A stretch of DNA of 64,000 nucleotides, from assembly GCA_947627455.1 (NCBI GenBank), contig CANQWC010000007.1:1-64000 (forward strand). Reading direction: 5' to 3'. The notes beneath the pieces are model-generated. The model saw only the letters and a list, made by a program, of their open reading frames with translations. It was not told the origin of the DNA and made no database searches. This DNA is from an uncultured Clostridia bacterium. GTDB taxonomy: Bacteria > Bacillota > Clostridia > Oscillospirales > Ruminococcaceae. Shown in pieces: positions 18,773 through 27,300 of this stretch (positions are counted from its first letter, which is position 1; each line of letters starts with the position of its first letter). The translations under genes were made by a program, and so were the position numbers.

Positions 18773-19153
18773 TTAAGCCAGAGTTGCCCCGCTGAATGTC
18801 AGCGTCAGGAATACTCCGTCTTCCTCGGTCTCAAAGGTGAATGATACCCCGATATCGGGTACATAGAGTACCCAGTCGAGGTCCTTGACCTTATCCGCTC
18901 GGACCGTTCCGTCGCGCTTTACCGTGATCTCCTTGCCGTCGTACTTCTCATCGAGGAGGAGTGGGAAGTAATGTCCTTCCTGCTCTCCCTCTCCGTAGGC
19001 GGTCATGCCGGAGACTTGATAGAGCGTGCCGGTTACGGCGCCGTCGGGGTCAATTTTCGTATCTTCGCTCACAAGGTCGGATACTTGCTTGCCCGCTGCG
19101 TCTTTGGGGGCGTGGTCCTGTGCGGGTACCTTTGCAGGATCAGCCCCTATCAT
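18773..19153 (-). CDS. Putative head fibre/decoration protein
   Basis: 126 aa immediately downstream of major capsid gene. Confidence 0.45.
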   Translation of the reverse strand: MIGADPAKVPAQDHAPKDAAGKQVSDLVSEDTKIDPDGAVTGTLYQVSGMTAYGEGEQEGHYFPLLLDEKYDGKEITVKRDGTVRADKVKDLDWVLYVPDIGVSFTFETEEDGVFLTLTFSGATLA

Positions 19154-20349
19154 TCCCCCGACGTCTCGGAAATGTTCTTAACCGTCAGATAAGTGGGCGC
19201 GAGCTTGGAGATGTCGAGGCGGAGGAATGAGTTGTTGTCCTTCGGTCTGCCGTCGCCATAACCGACGATCTTATAGTAGCGGGTCTCCTCGAGGAATTTG
19301 TACTCATCAGAGAACTGAATTCCGCGCCTTGCCGCTACGCCGAGCCAATATCTCTTGCCGATGCCGAGAATCGCCTCGCCCTGAGGAATTGCGACCGACT
19401 GGATAATCCTCGTGGGATAAGGCAGCACGTTGTTCACATATCCTGCATTGGGCGTCAGAATCGTGGTGGCGGGCATGATGATTTTCCAGTAGTCAAACGG
19501 GCTGACTACAAGAATCAAATCACCGACCACGCGAGGCTTACCCTTCTGGGTCTTGGCGAGATCCTGAATGAGGGCGCCATAATTGGCGGGTGTGAGATCA
19601 GCGACTGCGACTTTATCTTTTTGAGGATAAACGCCGCCCTGAACCTCAACGTCGTCCGCTACGGAGCGGTCCATGCCGATCGGCTGATCCTTGCCCGTGC
19701 CAGTTACGACAGCGGTCTCATAGCCGAGAGCCAACGCCTCGGAAAGGCAAGTGCGAATGTAATTATCGAGCCAGTTCGGGCCGAGATCGAGAATGCCGTT
19801 GGAGATAGGCATGAACGCGCTGAGCTTGTACTGGCCGAGATTGATTTCAGCGAAGCCCGAGGTGATCTCTTCGGTCACCGCCTCGGTGATCGCGCCCCAC
19901 TTCGCGGCGGTCTTGCCCTCGTCAACGTTGATCACCCACCTGGTAAGAGCGGTGGTGTTCACGGTGTCGATGGCGTCGAGAAGCGGGTGATTACGCTTCA
20001 TGTCTTCCATGATGGCGGTGACGACGGTCTCGGGGAAGGTCTTGTCGGTACCCGTGAGCGCCATCAACGGATTGGTGCCGTTCTTAGCGGCATCGCGGAA
20101 AGCGGTGATCAAATTGTTGTAAAATCTGGTCTCCTCGGAAGTGAGCTGGCGAATGCCGCGCTGAGCGAGGACGGCCGCATCGGTTACGCCCTGAAGCGAA
20201 CGCGCGGAATCCATAATCTCATCGTGAATGTTCGCGAAGAGATCGTGAAGACCATTTTCAAACGCTTCAGTGTCACCGTTTCGAGCCGCGTTGCTGATGC
20301 GCTGCGCGATCTCGAGCTGAGACTGATTAAGAGTGTCGTGGTTGTTCAT
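19150..20349 (-). CDS. HK97-family major capsid protein
   Basis: Start MNNHDTLNQSQLEIAQ (ATG 20349); ARSLQGVTDAAVLAQRGIRQLTSEE; position after ClpP-like protease. Confidence 0.9.
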   Translation of the reverse strand: MNNHDTLNQSQLEIAQRISNAARNGDTEAFENGLHDLFANIHDEIMDSARSLQGVTDAAVLAQRGIRQLTSEETRFYNNLITAFRDAAKNGTNPLMALTGTDKTFPETVVTAIMEDMKRNHPLLDAIDTVNTTALTRWVINVDEGKTAAKWGAITEAVTEEITSGFAEINLGQYKLSAFMPISNGILDLGPNWLDNYIRTCLSEALALGYETAVVTGTGKDQPIGMDRSVADDVEVQGGVYPQKDKVAVADLTPANYGALIQDLAKTQKGKPRVVGDLILVVSPFDYWKIIMPATTILTPNAGYVNNVLPYPTRIIQSVAIPQGEAILGIGKRYWLGVAARRGIQFSDEYKFLEETRYYKIVGYGDGRPKDNNSFLRLDISKLAPTYLTVKNISETSGE

Positions 20350-20353
20350 TGTT

Positions 20354-21208
20354 TTACTCCTCCTTTTTGAAGTTGAAAAAGCCTTTTTTCTGTTGGGTTG
20401 GGTCTGCTTTTGGTGAGGGTTCTTTTCCGCCGAAAGCACTGCCTTGAACTTGAGCGTCGAGCTTCTCAAGCCCGACATTTACTTTTTCAAGTAAAGTCAC
20501 GAGACTTTCAATCCTTGTGGTGTCAAGGTCTATGCTGATGCTGGCCTCGCCGAGCGAGTGGGAAGCCTGCGGCGTGCGATTAAGCGCTGCCGCGATGAAA
20601 GACATCGCGCTGTTAGTCACCGCACCCTCTTTTTGCTCGACATCTGCGATCTCGGTCGCAAAGCCGTTTTTAAGGGCATCTTCGGCAGGGATCCAGGTCT
20701 CGGCCTTTACCATTGCGTCAAGCTCCTCGTCGGACAGCGTTACGCCGCCCTCTTTGTACGCGTTGACCGCGGCCGCGGTGATTATACGAAGATCCTGAGC
20801 GATCTTGTCGAGCTCGTCAGGGTTGCCCTCTGCATAAGTGGCCGCCTGATGAATGAAAAGCAACGAGGCGCGATTCATTATCCGACGCTTTCCACCCATG
20901 AATACAAGGGAAGCCGCGCTCGCGGCAAAGCCTTCGCAGATGGTTGTTGCGTTGCGCTTCTTGAGCGCATTATAGATGGCGAGCCCCTCTTTTACCTCAC
21001 CACCATTTGAATTGATGTGTACGGTGATTTCATAATCATCAGGCACGTCGTTGAGCTGGGCCACGAAGTCAAACGAGTTGACATTCGCGGGGTAATTTTC
21101 GTCCCAAAAAATTGAGTGCTTGCTTACGATATTGCCGAAGATTACAAAATCCGCACTTTTCTTTTCTTCGCTTTTAAGGAGCGAGAAATAGGGGATTATG
21201 TTAGGCAT
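20354..21208 (-). CDS. ClpP-like prohead protease
   Basis: VHINSNGGEVKEGLAIYNAL...EGFAASAASLVFMGGKRRIM. Confidence 0.93.
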   Translation of the reverse strand: MPNIIPYFSLLKSEEKKSADFVIFGNIVSKHSIFWDENYPANVNSFDFVAQLNDVPDDYEITVHINSNGGEVKEGLAIYNALKKRNATTICEGFAASAASLVFMGGKRRIMNRASLLFIHQAATYAEGNPDELDKIAQDLRIITAAAVNAYKEGGVTLSDEELDAMVKAETWIPAEDALKNGFATEIADVEQKEGAVTNSAMSFIAAALNRTPQASHSLGEASISIDLDTTRIESLVTLLEKVNVGLEKLDAQVQGSAFGGKEPSPKADPTQQKKGFFNFKKEE

Positions 21209-22433
21209 CTGTTTCCTCCTTTCCTGGCGATTCCGCCGAAGTATTACTATCCAACCCAGCGACGAGATCGTCGGCGGGAGAGTAGTTTTTAGTCATCCAG
21301 TGCTGCCATGCCCACGGCGCGTCAATTGGATCGCGCCCAAGCAGTACGAGAATATCATTGATACAGAACGCGCCAGAACCGATAAGCTTGTCTATCGGAT
21401 CCGCGATATCGAAGATGTCGTGATATTTAACGGCCGCGAGATTTGGAGCGACATACGAGCCGCTGCCGACGAGTTGAGGGCCGTATACTTTGCGGTTAAT
21501 CTCCTGGGCGATCATTCGGACAATAGGCTGCACGGTTGAAGTTATAAAATTGTCAAAGTCCTCTTTAGTCAGGCTTTTCCCTGTCGCCACGGTGGCGGGA
21601 AGCCCAAAACCCATGGCCGTTTGTTCATAGATGTCGTCCATCATCGCGCGAATATCTCGAGTTGTCACCGATGCGGTAGAGCCGCGGTTTGAGTTGGTTT
21701 CGGCTTCGGTGTACTTATAGCCCTTGAAAAGCGGCAGGACAGCGTTGTCGGCCTCAAAATACCGCTTGAACTGATTTTGAATCAGATCATTGTATGTCTC
21801 TTCAAAATTTTCCTGAGCTTCCGCGTTGTCGTCGATCTCAAGCATACCGTGCTTTCCGTTGTTTCGGATATATGAAGTTGCTGCACTCTTGAGCAGGCGC
21901 CCTGTCAAAGATGAAACGGCCGAAATATAGCCCTTAATGTTGAGGCCGCTGCTGTCGAGGGTCAGGTACATCACATCTGAGGCCTTGAATACGCCTGGGA
22001 TAGTTTCTCCGTTTGAGCTTATATCGCGATATATATCGCCTGAGAGGTAATGCTCTACGGTAAAACTGTCCGCGATATATCGATTGCCGTCTCGGGTCTC
22101 TACGACGAGAGCGTGCTGATCTAAAAACAAGTGCTCAATCAAAGTGTTGAAAAATTGTGCTCGGTTCTGGTTCGGATTCGGAGAATAATTCCATAGCCAA
22201 TATTCTTTAGCTCTGACTTTTTTCCCGCGGCGGTATGTTTCCCATTCAACCGCACCGACGGCCGAAGCAATCCGACGGACACAAGTCGAGAACGCTAAGA
22301 TCTGGATATATGTTTCAGTGCCAAAGGTAAAATCCGCGGGGGATTCTTCGAGAAACGTGCCCTGAGCTTTTTTGGGCTCAGCTTTATCATCTCCCGTCGG
22401 TTTAAGCAGCCATCTGAAAATATTAAAAGCCAT
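21201..22433 (-). CDS. Phage portal protein
   Basis: HK97-type portal features, position between terminase and protease. Confidence 0.92.
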   Translation of the reverse strand: MAFNIFRWLLKPTGDDKAEPKKAQGTFLEESPADFTFGTETYIQILAFSTCVRRIASAVGAVEWETYRRGKKVRAKEYWLWNYSPNPNQNRAQFFNTLIEHLFLDQHALVVETRDGNRYIADSFTVEHYLSGDIYRDISSNGETIPGVFKASDVMYLTLDSSGLNIKGYISAVSSLTGRLLKSAATSYIRNNGKHGMLEIDDNAEAQENFEETYNDLIQNQFKRYFEADNAVLPLFKGYKYTEAETNSNRGSTASVTTRDIRAMMDDIYEQTAMGFGLPATVATGKSLTKEDFDNFITSTVQPIVRMIAQEINRKVYGPQLVGSGSYVAPNLAAVKYHDIFDIADPIDKLIGSGAFCINDILVLLGRDPIDAPWAWQHWMTKNYSPADDLVAGLDSNTSAESPGKEETDA

Positions 22434-22442
22434 ATGTCCTCC

Positions 22443-24038
22443 TTAGTACGTTGCGACGCTGAGCTTCGGGCGATGGCCTGAACGCCGCTCAATGATCTGG
22501 TCCTCGATAGTCATGGACGCTGCAAGCGCCATAAACGGGTCGTTTTTTCGCGACTTCGCCTCAATCTTGCCGTAAACATAATTGCCGAGGTCCTGATCGT
22601 TTTCCTGCCCGAGCTTTCTACCGTAGCGAATCAGCTTGGTGTTGTTAGTGGCCCACCTCAACTCAGGGGCCTCGCCCCAAGCAAAATATTGATTGCTGAA
22701 GCAGGAATCTATCACGGGCACGATACGCATGATGTCAGTCGGCCGCACGAGCTTCAAGTTCTTGAGCTTCGGATCGAAGCCTATATCTTTGAGATACCGC
22801 GCTAAAAGCGCATAGCGGAAGTCATCTATTGCAGCGCCGCGAATCATATAGCGGCGCTTCATTTCCGAGATGTAATCAATGATCTCTTCGGGGTGAATCT
22901 CCACATCATCAACGACCGTAAGACGGCCGTGATCGGCCCACTCTTTCCACGGGCATTTAAGTCGAGGTAGGTCTTTTGAGGCCAGGCATAGCCACGAATG
23001 AGATATATCATATCGGGTGCTGCCCTGCTTAAAATGCAGATTGACAGATACCCAGTCGGTGACCTTAGAGAAGTCAATACCCATCACACATGTCCAGCCG
23101 TCAAGTTTTGGCAGCTCTCGCTTAGTCGCTTTGATGTTTGCGTAGTCCGTGACCTTTAACGCCGAGGCCTCGCTTCTTCGATTCATGCGCTTTGTCATGA
23201 AATCAGAAAGCCGCTGAGGATCTTTTTTCCATTCGCGGTACTCTTTTTCGATTTCTGAAAAAAGAGCAGGCATATAAGGCAGCGACGGGGTGGCCTTTTC
23301 CCAGTTTGCTGGATCGTGAACTTCCTCGTCAGAATCAAGCTGGCAGATAAATGGCAGCAGACCGTTGTCAGGGTCACCGCCAAAAAGGATTCCCTCTGAG
23401 GTTTCGATAAGATCGTCAAGCGGTCCCTCATTCACGTTGCCGTTAGTAGTGTAGTAGCTTCGTCTCGGGTGCACGTGTTTACCGAGGCCCGTGGTGAAAA
23501 CGTTAATATTGTTATAATTTTCGTATTGATGAATTTCGTTGAAAACTACGATGCCAGAACGCATACCGTCTTTACCCTTCGGGTTGTTGGTGCGGCCACG
23601 AATCAGAGCGCCCGTCTTTAAGCTTTTAATGCTTTCAGTTTTCCACTTATAATATTTTTGCAGCTTAGTTTTTTGCTCTGAGTGATCAAACGCGTCCACA
23701 ATGTCGAGAACGGGGCGAAGGGCCTGCTCCTCATTGTTCGCGCAAATATCCACATCATATCCTTGAATCCCGTTATAAGGCGAAGTAAGGGCGACACTTT
23801 CTAAAGCTATCGTGCCATCTTTACCCGAGCCTCGGCCGAGCATACAAAAGAGGTCAGGCCAGCGAGGAAGCCCTGAATCACGCCAAAACACGCAATCGTG
23901 AAGCGATATGACGAATTCTTGCCAAGGAAAAATCTGATCAAAAGGAAAGTACTTCGCGAGGCCCAGGTAATGATCCGCCCGATAATCGTCGACGTAAATG
24001 TCTTCGCTTTCAAAGCAGTATCTTATATGCTCAATCAA
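22443..24038 (-). CDS. Terminase large subunit
   Basis: FCMLGRGSGKDGTIALESV, VVFNEIHQYENY, MGIDFSKVTDWVSV. Confidence 0.95.
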   Translation of the reverse strand: MIEHIRYCFESEDIYVDDYRADHYLGLAKYFPFDQIFPWQEFVISLHDCVFWRDSGLPRWPDLFCMLGRGSGKDGTIALESVALTSPYNGIQGYDVDICANNEEQALRPVLDIVDAFDHSEQKTKLQKYYKWKTESIKSLKTGALIRGRTNNPKGKDGMRSGIVVFNEIHQYENYNNINVFTTGLGKHVHPRRSYYTTNGNVNEGPLDDLIETSEGILFGGDPDNGLLPFICQLDSDEEVHDPANWEKATPSLPYMPALFSEIEKEYREWKKDPQRLSDFMTKRMNRRSEASALKVTDYANIKATKRELPKLDGWTCVMGIDFSKVTDWVSVNLHFKQGSTRYDISHSWLCLASKDLPRLKCPWKEWADHGRLTVVDDVEIHPEEIIDYISEMKRRYMIRGAAIDDFRYALLARYLKDIGFDPKLKNLKLVRPTDIMRIVPVIDSCFSNQYFAWGEAPELRWATNNTKLIRYGRKLGQENDQDLGNYVYGKIEAKSRKNDPFMALAASMTIEDQIIERRSGHRPKLSVATY

Positions 24039-24114
24039 AGCGTGGACGTATCGACTGGCACGAAGTCGTCCGCTTTCAACGTCGTCGATAAACAGTTGAA
24101 TGTGTTTATTGAGC

Positions 24115-24510
24115 TTACAGATCGCAATCGTCCCCCTCGGTTTCAGTAGAGGGCGCCCCGCTCAGCCTGCCGCCATTCGCAAAGGTGGTTATAATTTTCA
24201 AAAGCGTCGAGGCGGTCTGATTCGCGGCAGTTGCCGTCTTGTTGTACTCGCTGATTGCGGGATTGGCGACAAGATTCGGCCGATTTTTGACATACTCTTT
24301 TACGACAAGCAGATCCGCGCCTGCCAACTCGTTTTTGAGCTGCCGAAGCAGCTCGAGCTGAAATTCATAACGCTCATAAGTGGTGGTGAAAAAATAGTTT
24401 TGCTCAACGCCGCTGTCGCGAGCCATCTTGAGGAGCTGTTTCGCAACCTCATCGAGGGGCGCTTTTTTGGTTTTCGCCCTCGCGCTTGACTTTGCATTCT
24501 TTGTCGCCAT
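24115..24510 (-). CDS. Terminase small subunit (P27-like)
   Basis: Position and NPAISEYNKTATAANQTASTLLK pattern. Confidence 0.75.
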   Translation of the reverse strand: MATKNAKSSARAKTKKAPLDEVAKQLLKMARDSGVEQNYFFTTTYERYEFQLELLRQLKNELAGADLLVVKEYVKNRPNLVANPAISEYNKTATAANQTASTLLKIITTFANGGRLSGAPSTETEGDDCDL

Positions 24511-24667
24511 AATTCCACCTCTTTTTTGATAACGCGTTAAATATTATTTAATTTAGCTATTTTTATCCAAAAAGTTCATAATTAAATGCACTTTTTTCAA
24601 ATTGTCGAGGGCGCACTCGGTCTGGGAAAATTTTATATAATTCTCTTTTAAGGGGTGGGGGGTGTGC

Positions 24668-25021
24668 TCAGTCCCAGCGCTCTTCAGTTAGAAGAGCTTG
24701 AGGTTGAGCCTTTGCTCCTCTTGCGTGCACTTCCTCGTGGCACTCGTGGCACAAAGAAATAAGATTTCTTTTTCTCTTATGAGTTATCGAATCCTCGTAC
24801 CATATTTCGAGAGCGAGATCAGGCCTATCCTTGAAGTGGTTGATGTGGTGCACTGTATTAGCTGCTCGATATCGATGGTGCTTATTCTTGCAGCACTGGC
24901 ACTCATAGTGATCCATGCTCAGCACTGTATCTCGCACCCTCAGCCACTTGGCCCAGATATAAAAAGCATGAGGATTATACCTTGCACAACGCGCCGCATA
25001 ATCTTTTTCTGCTTCTGTCAT
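24668..25021 (-). CDS. HNH endonuclease
   Basis: CQCCKNKHHRYRAANTVHHINHFKDRPDLALEIW...LISLCHECHEEVHA. Confidence 0.92.
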   Translation of the reverse strand: MTEAEKDYAARCARYNPHAFYIWAKWLRVRDTVLSMDHYECQCCKNKHHRYRAANTVHHINHFKDRPDLALEIWYEDSITHKRKRNLISLCHECHEEVHARGAKAQPQALLTEERWD

Positions 25022-25120
25022 GTCTTATAATCCTCCTACTATCAAGATACACCAGGCTAAAATGCTTTGCAGGAAACGGACCACAATACAACACATAACA
25101 ATTGAGCTTTATATAAAGAA

Positions 25121-25145
25121 TCAGGGCCTTTATATAAGGCCCTGA
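25121..25145. terminator. Rho-independent terminator-like hairpin
   Basis: tcagggcctt-tatat-aaggccctga. Confidence 0.7.
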
Positions 25146-25152
25146 AATATGA

Positions 25153-26523
25153 CTATTTATTCCTCGCCGCTCTCGCCCTGGCATCAGATAAAACGTCTAA
25201 AAGCGCCTGTTCAGAGGCATCTTTCTCAATCAGTTTTTTCAGCACGTCCTCATCTACCGTATTCGCAGTAAGTAAATGGTGGATTAGCACAGAGTGCGTC
25301 TGTCCTTGCCTGTAAAGCCTTGCGTTTGCCTGCTGATAAAGCTCTAAGCTCCATGGAAGGCTGTACCACACGATTATGTGCCCGCCTTCTTGAAGATTTA
25401 GGCCAAAGGCCACTGAAGCTGGGTGCGCGATCAATAATCTGATTTTTCCTGCATTCCAATCGGCTATATCTTCGGACGAATGAATTTCTCGAGGATTCAG
25501 CTTCGCAAATCGAGAAAAAAGGCGCTCTTTTTCATGCCGATATCCGTAAAGGCAAAAAATAGGCTCTGAGGTAACGTCAATAATATCCTCAAGCGCTTTA
25601 AGCTTTGCATCGTGAATTTCAACATAGCCGCCTGAATCGTCGTAGACTGCACCGCCTGAAATTTGAAGCAATTTGCCGAGAACCGTTGCAGCGCTCGCGG
25701 CCGTGATCGTTTTTTCTTCGGGAAGCTCCAAAAAGTACTTTTTTTCAAGCTCGCGATATCGTTTTTTTGCAGTATCAGGCAGAGCGACAAAAATTTTATT
25801 GTCAATGCGCTCGGGAAGCTCTAAATAATCCTTCGTCTGCATGGCAATGGTAATGTCCGAGATTTTTTTCGTGACTGTCTCAAAAGCGCCTCGATTCGGA
25901 ATCCAGTCGAACACGGTATAGCCGTTTTGGCGTCCTGGCTTGAAATATTGATCTTTATATGAGCCCAAAGTGCGCCCGAGACGCTCGCCCCGATCCAGAC
26001 AGAACATTTCGGCCCAAAGATCCATCAATCCTTTTGGCGTCGGCGTGCCCGTGAGCCCGACGACCCTTGAAATAAGAGGCCGAACTTTTTTAAATGACTT
26101 GAATCGCTCCGCTTTAGCGCTTTTGAAGCTTGAGAGCTCATCGAGCACGACCATGTCCCATTTCCATCGATTTCGATAGAGACGGACAAGCCAAGTGAGA
26201 TTTTCACGGTTGATCACATATACGTCCGCGTCACTTTCCGCCGCTCGGCACCTTTTTTTGGCCGAACCGAGAATTTTCGCGATTTTGAGGTGTTTAAGGT
26301 GGTCCCATTTTTCGCACTCTCGGCTCCATGTGTCCTGAGCGACTACCAAAGGAGCGACGACGAGAACCCGCAAGACCTCAAACCGATTGTAGATCAGCTC
26401 ATCGACTGCTGTAAGTGTCGCCGCTGTCTTGCCGAGACCCATACCGAGGAAAAGCCCAACATATGGAGTATCAAGTATTTTTTGTGTCGCTCTTTTTTGG
26501 TAGTCGTAAGGATTGTATATCAT
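25153..26523 (-). CDS. SNF2/DEAD-box helicase
   Basis: GLFLGMGLGKTAATLTAV, VVLDELSSFKS, QANARLYRQGQ. Confidence 0.93.
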   Translation of the reverse strand: MIYNPYDYQKRATQKILDTPYVGLFLGMGLGKTAATLTAVDELIYNRFEVLRVLVVAPLVVAQDTWSRECEKWDHLKHLKIAKILGSAKKRCRAAESDADVYVINRENLTWLVRLYRNRWKWDMVVLDELSSFKSAKAERFKSFKKVRPLISRVVGLTGTPTPKGLMDLWAEMFCLDRGERLGRTLGSYKDQYFKPGRQNGYTVFDWIPNRGAFETVTKKISDITIAMQTKDYLELPERIDNKIFVALPDTAKKRYRELEKKYFLELPEEKTITAASAATVLGKLLQISGGAVYDDSGGYVEIHDAKLKALEDIIDVTSEPIFCLYGYRHEKERLFSRFAKLNPREIHSSEDIADWNAGKIRLLIAHPASVAFGLNLQEGGHIIVWYSLPWSLELYQQANARLYRQGQTHSVLIHHLLTANTVDEDVLKKLIEKDASEQALLDVLSDARARAARNK

Positions 26524-26830
26524 TTTTTACCTCTTCCTTGCTGTCTTCGATGTACCAGCTTATATAGCGGGTAAAGAACGCCACGTCTTCGCTGCCCCAG
26601 AGCGTTACGACATTCGCACCGTGCATTCGGAGCCGTTCATGCTGAGCCTTTTGAATCGCTGAGAGCTTTCCGTCGTCCTGCTTCATTTCAACGAAGAAAA
26701 TCGTACCGTTCGGAAGTATTACCAGACGATCAGGTACGCCCGCGGTGCCAGGCGATACGAATTTCCACACGAGGCAGCCGAGGGCTTGCAGCCCTTCGAC
26801 AAATTTTCTCTCAACGGTAGATTCGGTCAT
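26471..26830 (-). CDS. VRR-NUC domain nuclease
   Basis: Start MTESTVERKFVEGLQALGC; GVPDRLVILPNGTIFFVEMKQDDGKLSAIQKAQHERL. Confidence 0.88.
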   Translation of the reverse strand: MTESTVERKFVEGLQALGCLVWKFVSPGTAGVPDRLVILPNGTIFFVEMKQDDGKLSAIQKAQHERLRMHGANVVTLWGSEDVAFFTRYISWYIEDSKEEVKNDIQSLRLPKKSDTKNT

Positions 26831-26939
26831 CGTTCTCTGCCTCCTCGCTATTTTCTTCTTCATCATCAGTGCACCCCATCGACCAGACCTCAACAAAAAG
26901 CCAGCCGATAATCAATGCGATCAAAATAAGGATATCCAT
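26811..26939 (-). CDS. Small membrane protein (42 aa), not in supplied ORF list
   Basis: MDILILIALIIGWLFVEVWSMGCTDDEEENSEEAENDDRIYR*; hydrophobic N-term, acidic C-term. Confidence 0.45.
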   Translation of the reverse strand: MDILILIALIIGWLFVEVWSMGCTDDEEENSEEAENDDRIYR

Positions 26940-26964
26940 TTTTTAGTCCTCCTCAGTGAATATG

Positions 26965-27300
26965 CTACAAGCTGACAAGGTCAACATTTTTTTCGCGCGT
27001 ATATGCGTATATGCGTATGTGCGGGCATTTTTGCGCGCTCTCATGCGATTTTTTCATAAATGTTTGTATAATAATAATCTTGTAGCTTGTAGTAAAATAG
27101 CTTTAAAGCCTTTATTTTTGAGGCTTTGCGCCTGACTACAAGCGCAAAACGCTTGTAGTTTGTTGTAGTTGAGAATTTTAAAAAGTTTCGCAAAATTCGA
27201 GATTTTTTTGTAGCTTGTAGTCTACAAGTCTATTTCTTGTAGTTATGCGGCCTTGTCTTGTAGTTTTATCCCTTTTTTGGACGTGTAAATGTCCTTGTAG
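26965..27300. repeat. Iteron-like cluster of CTTGTAG/CTACAAG heptamers
   Basis: Ten exact copies starting at 26965(-),27079,27086,27136(-),27152,27214,27222(-),27236,27257,27294. Confidence 0.85.
26997..27020. repeat. Three tandem 8-mers gcgtatat/gcgtatat/gcgtatgt
   Basis: Direct reading. Confidence 0.85.

Noticed and set aside
26965-27300. Heptamer cluster considered as a CRISPR array
   Set aside because: Repeats are only 7 bp, in both orientations and irregularly spaced, with no cas genes; iteron or regulator sites fit better.
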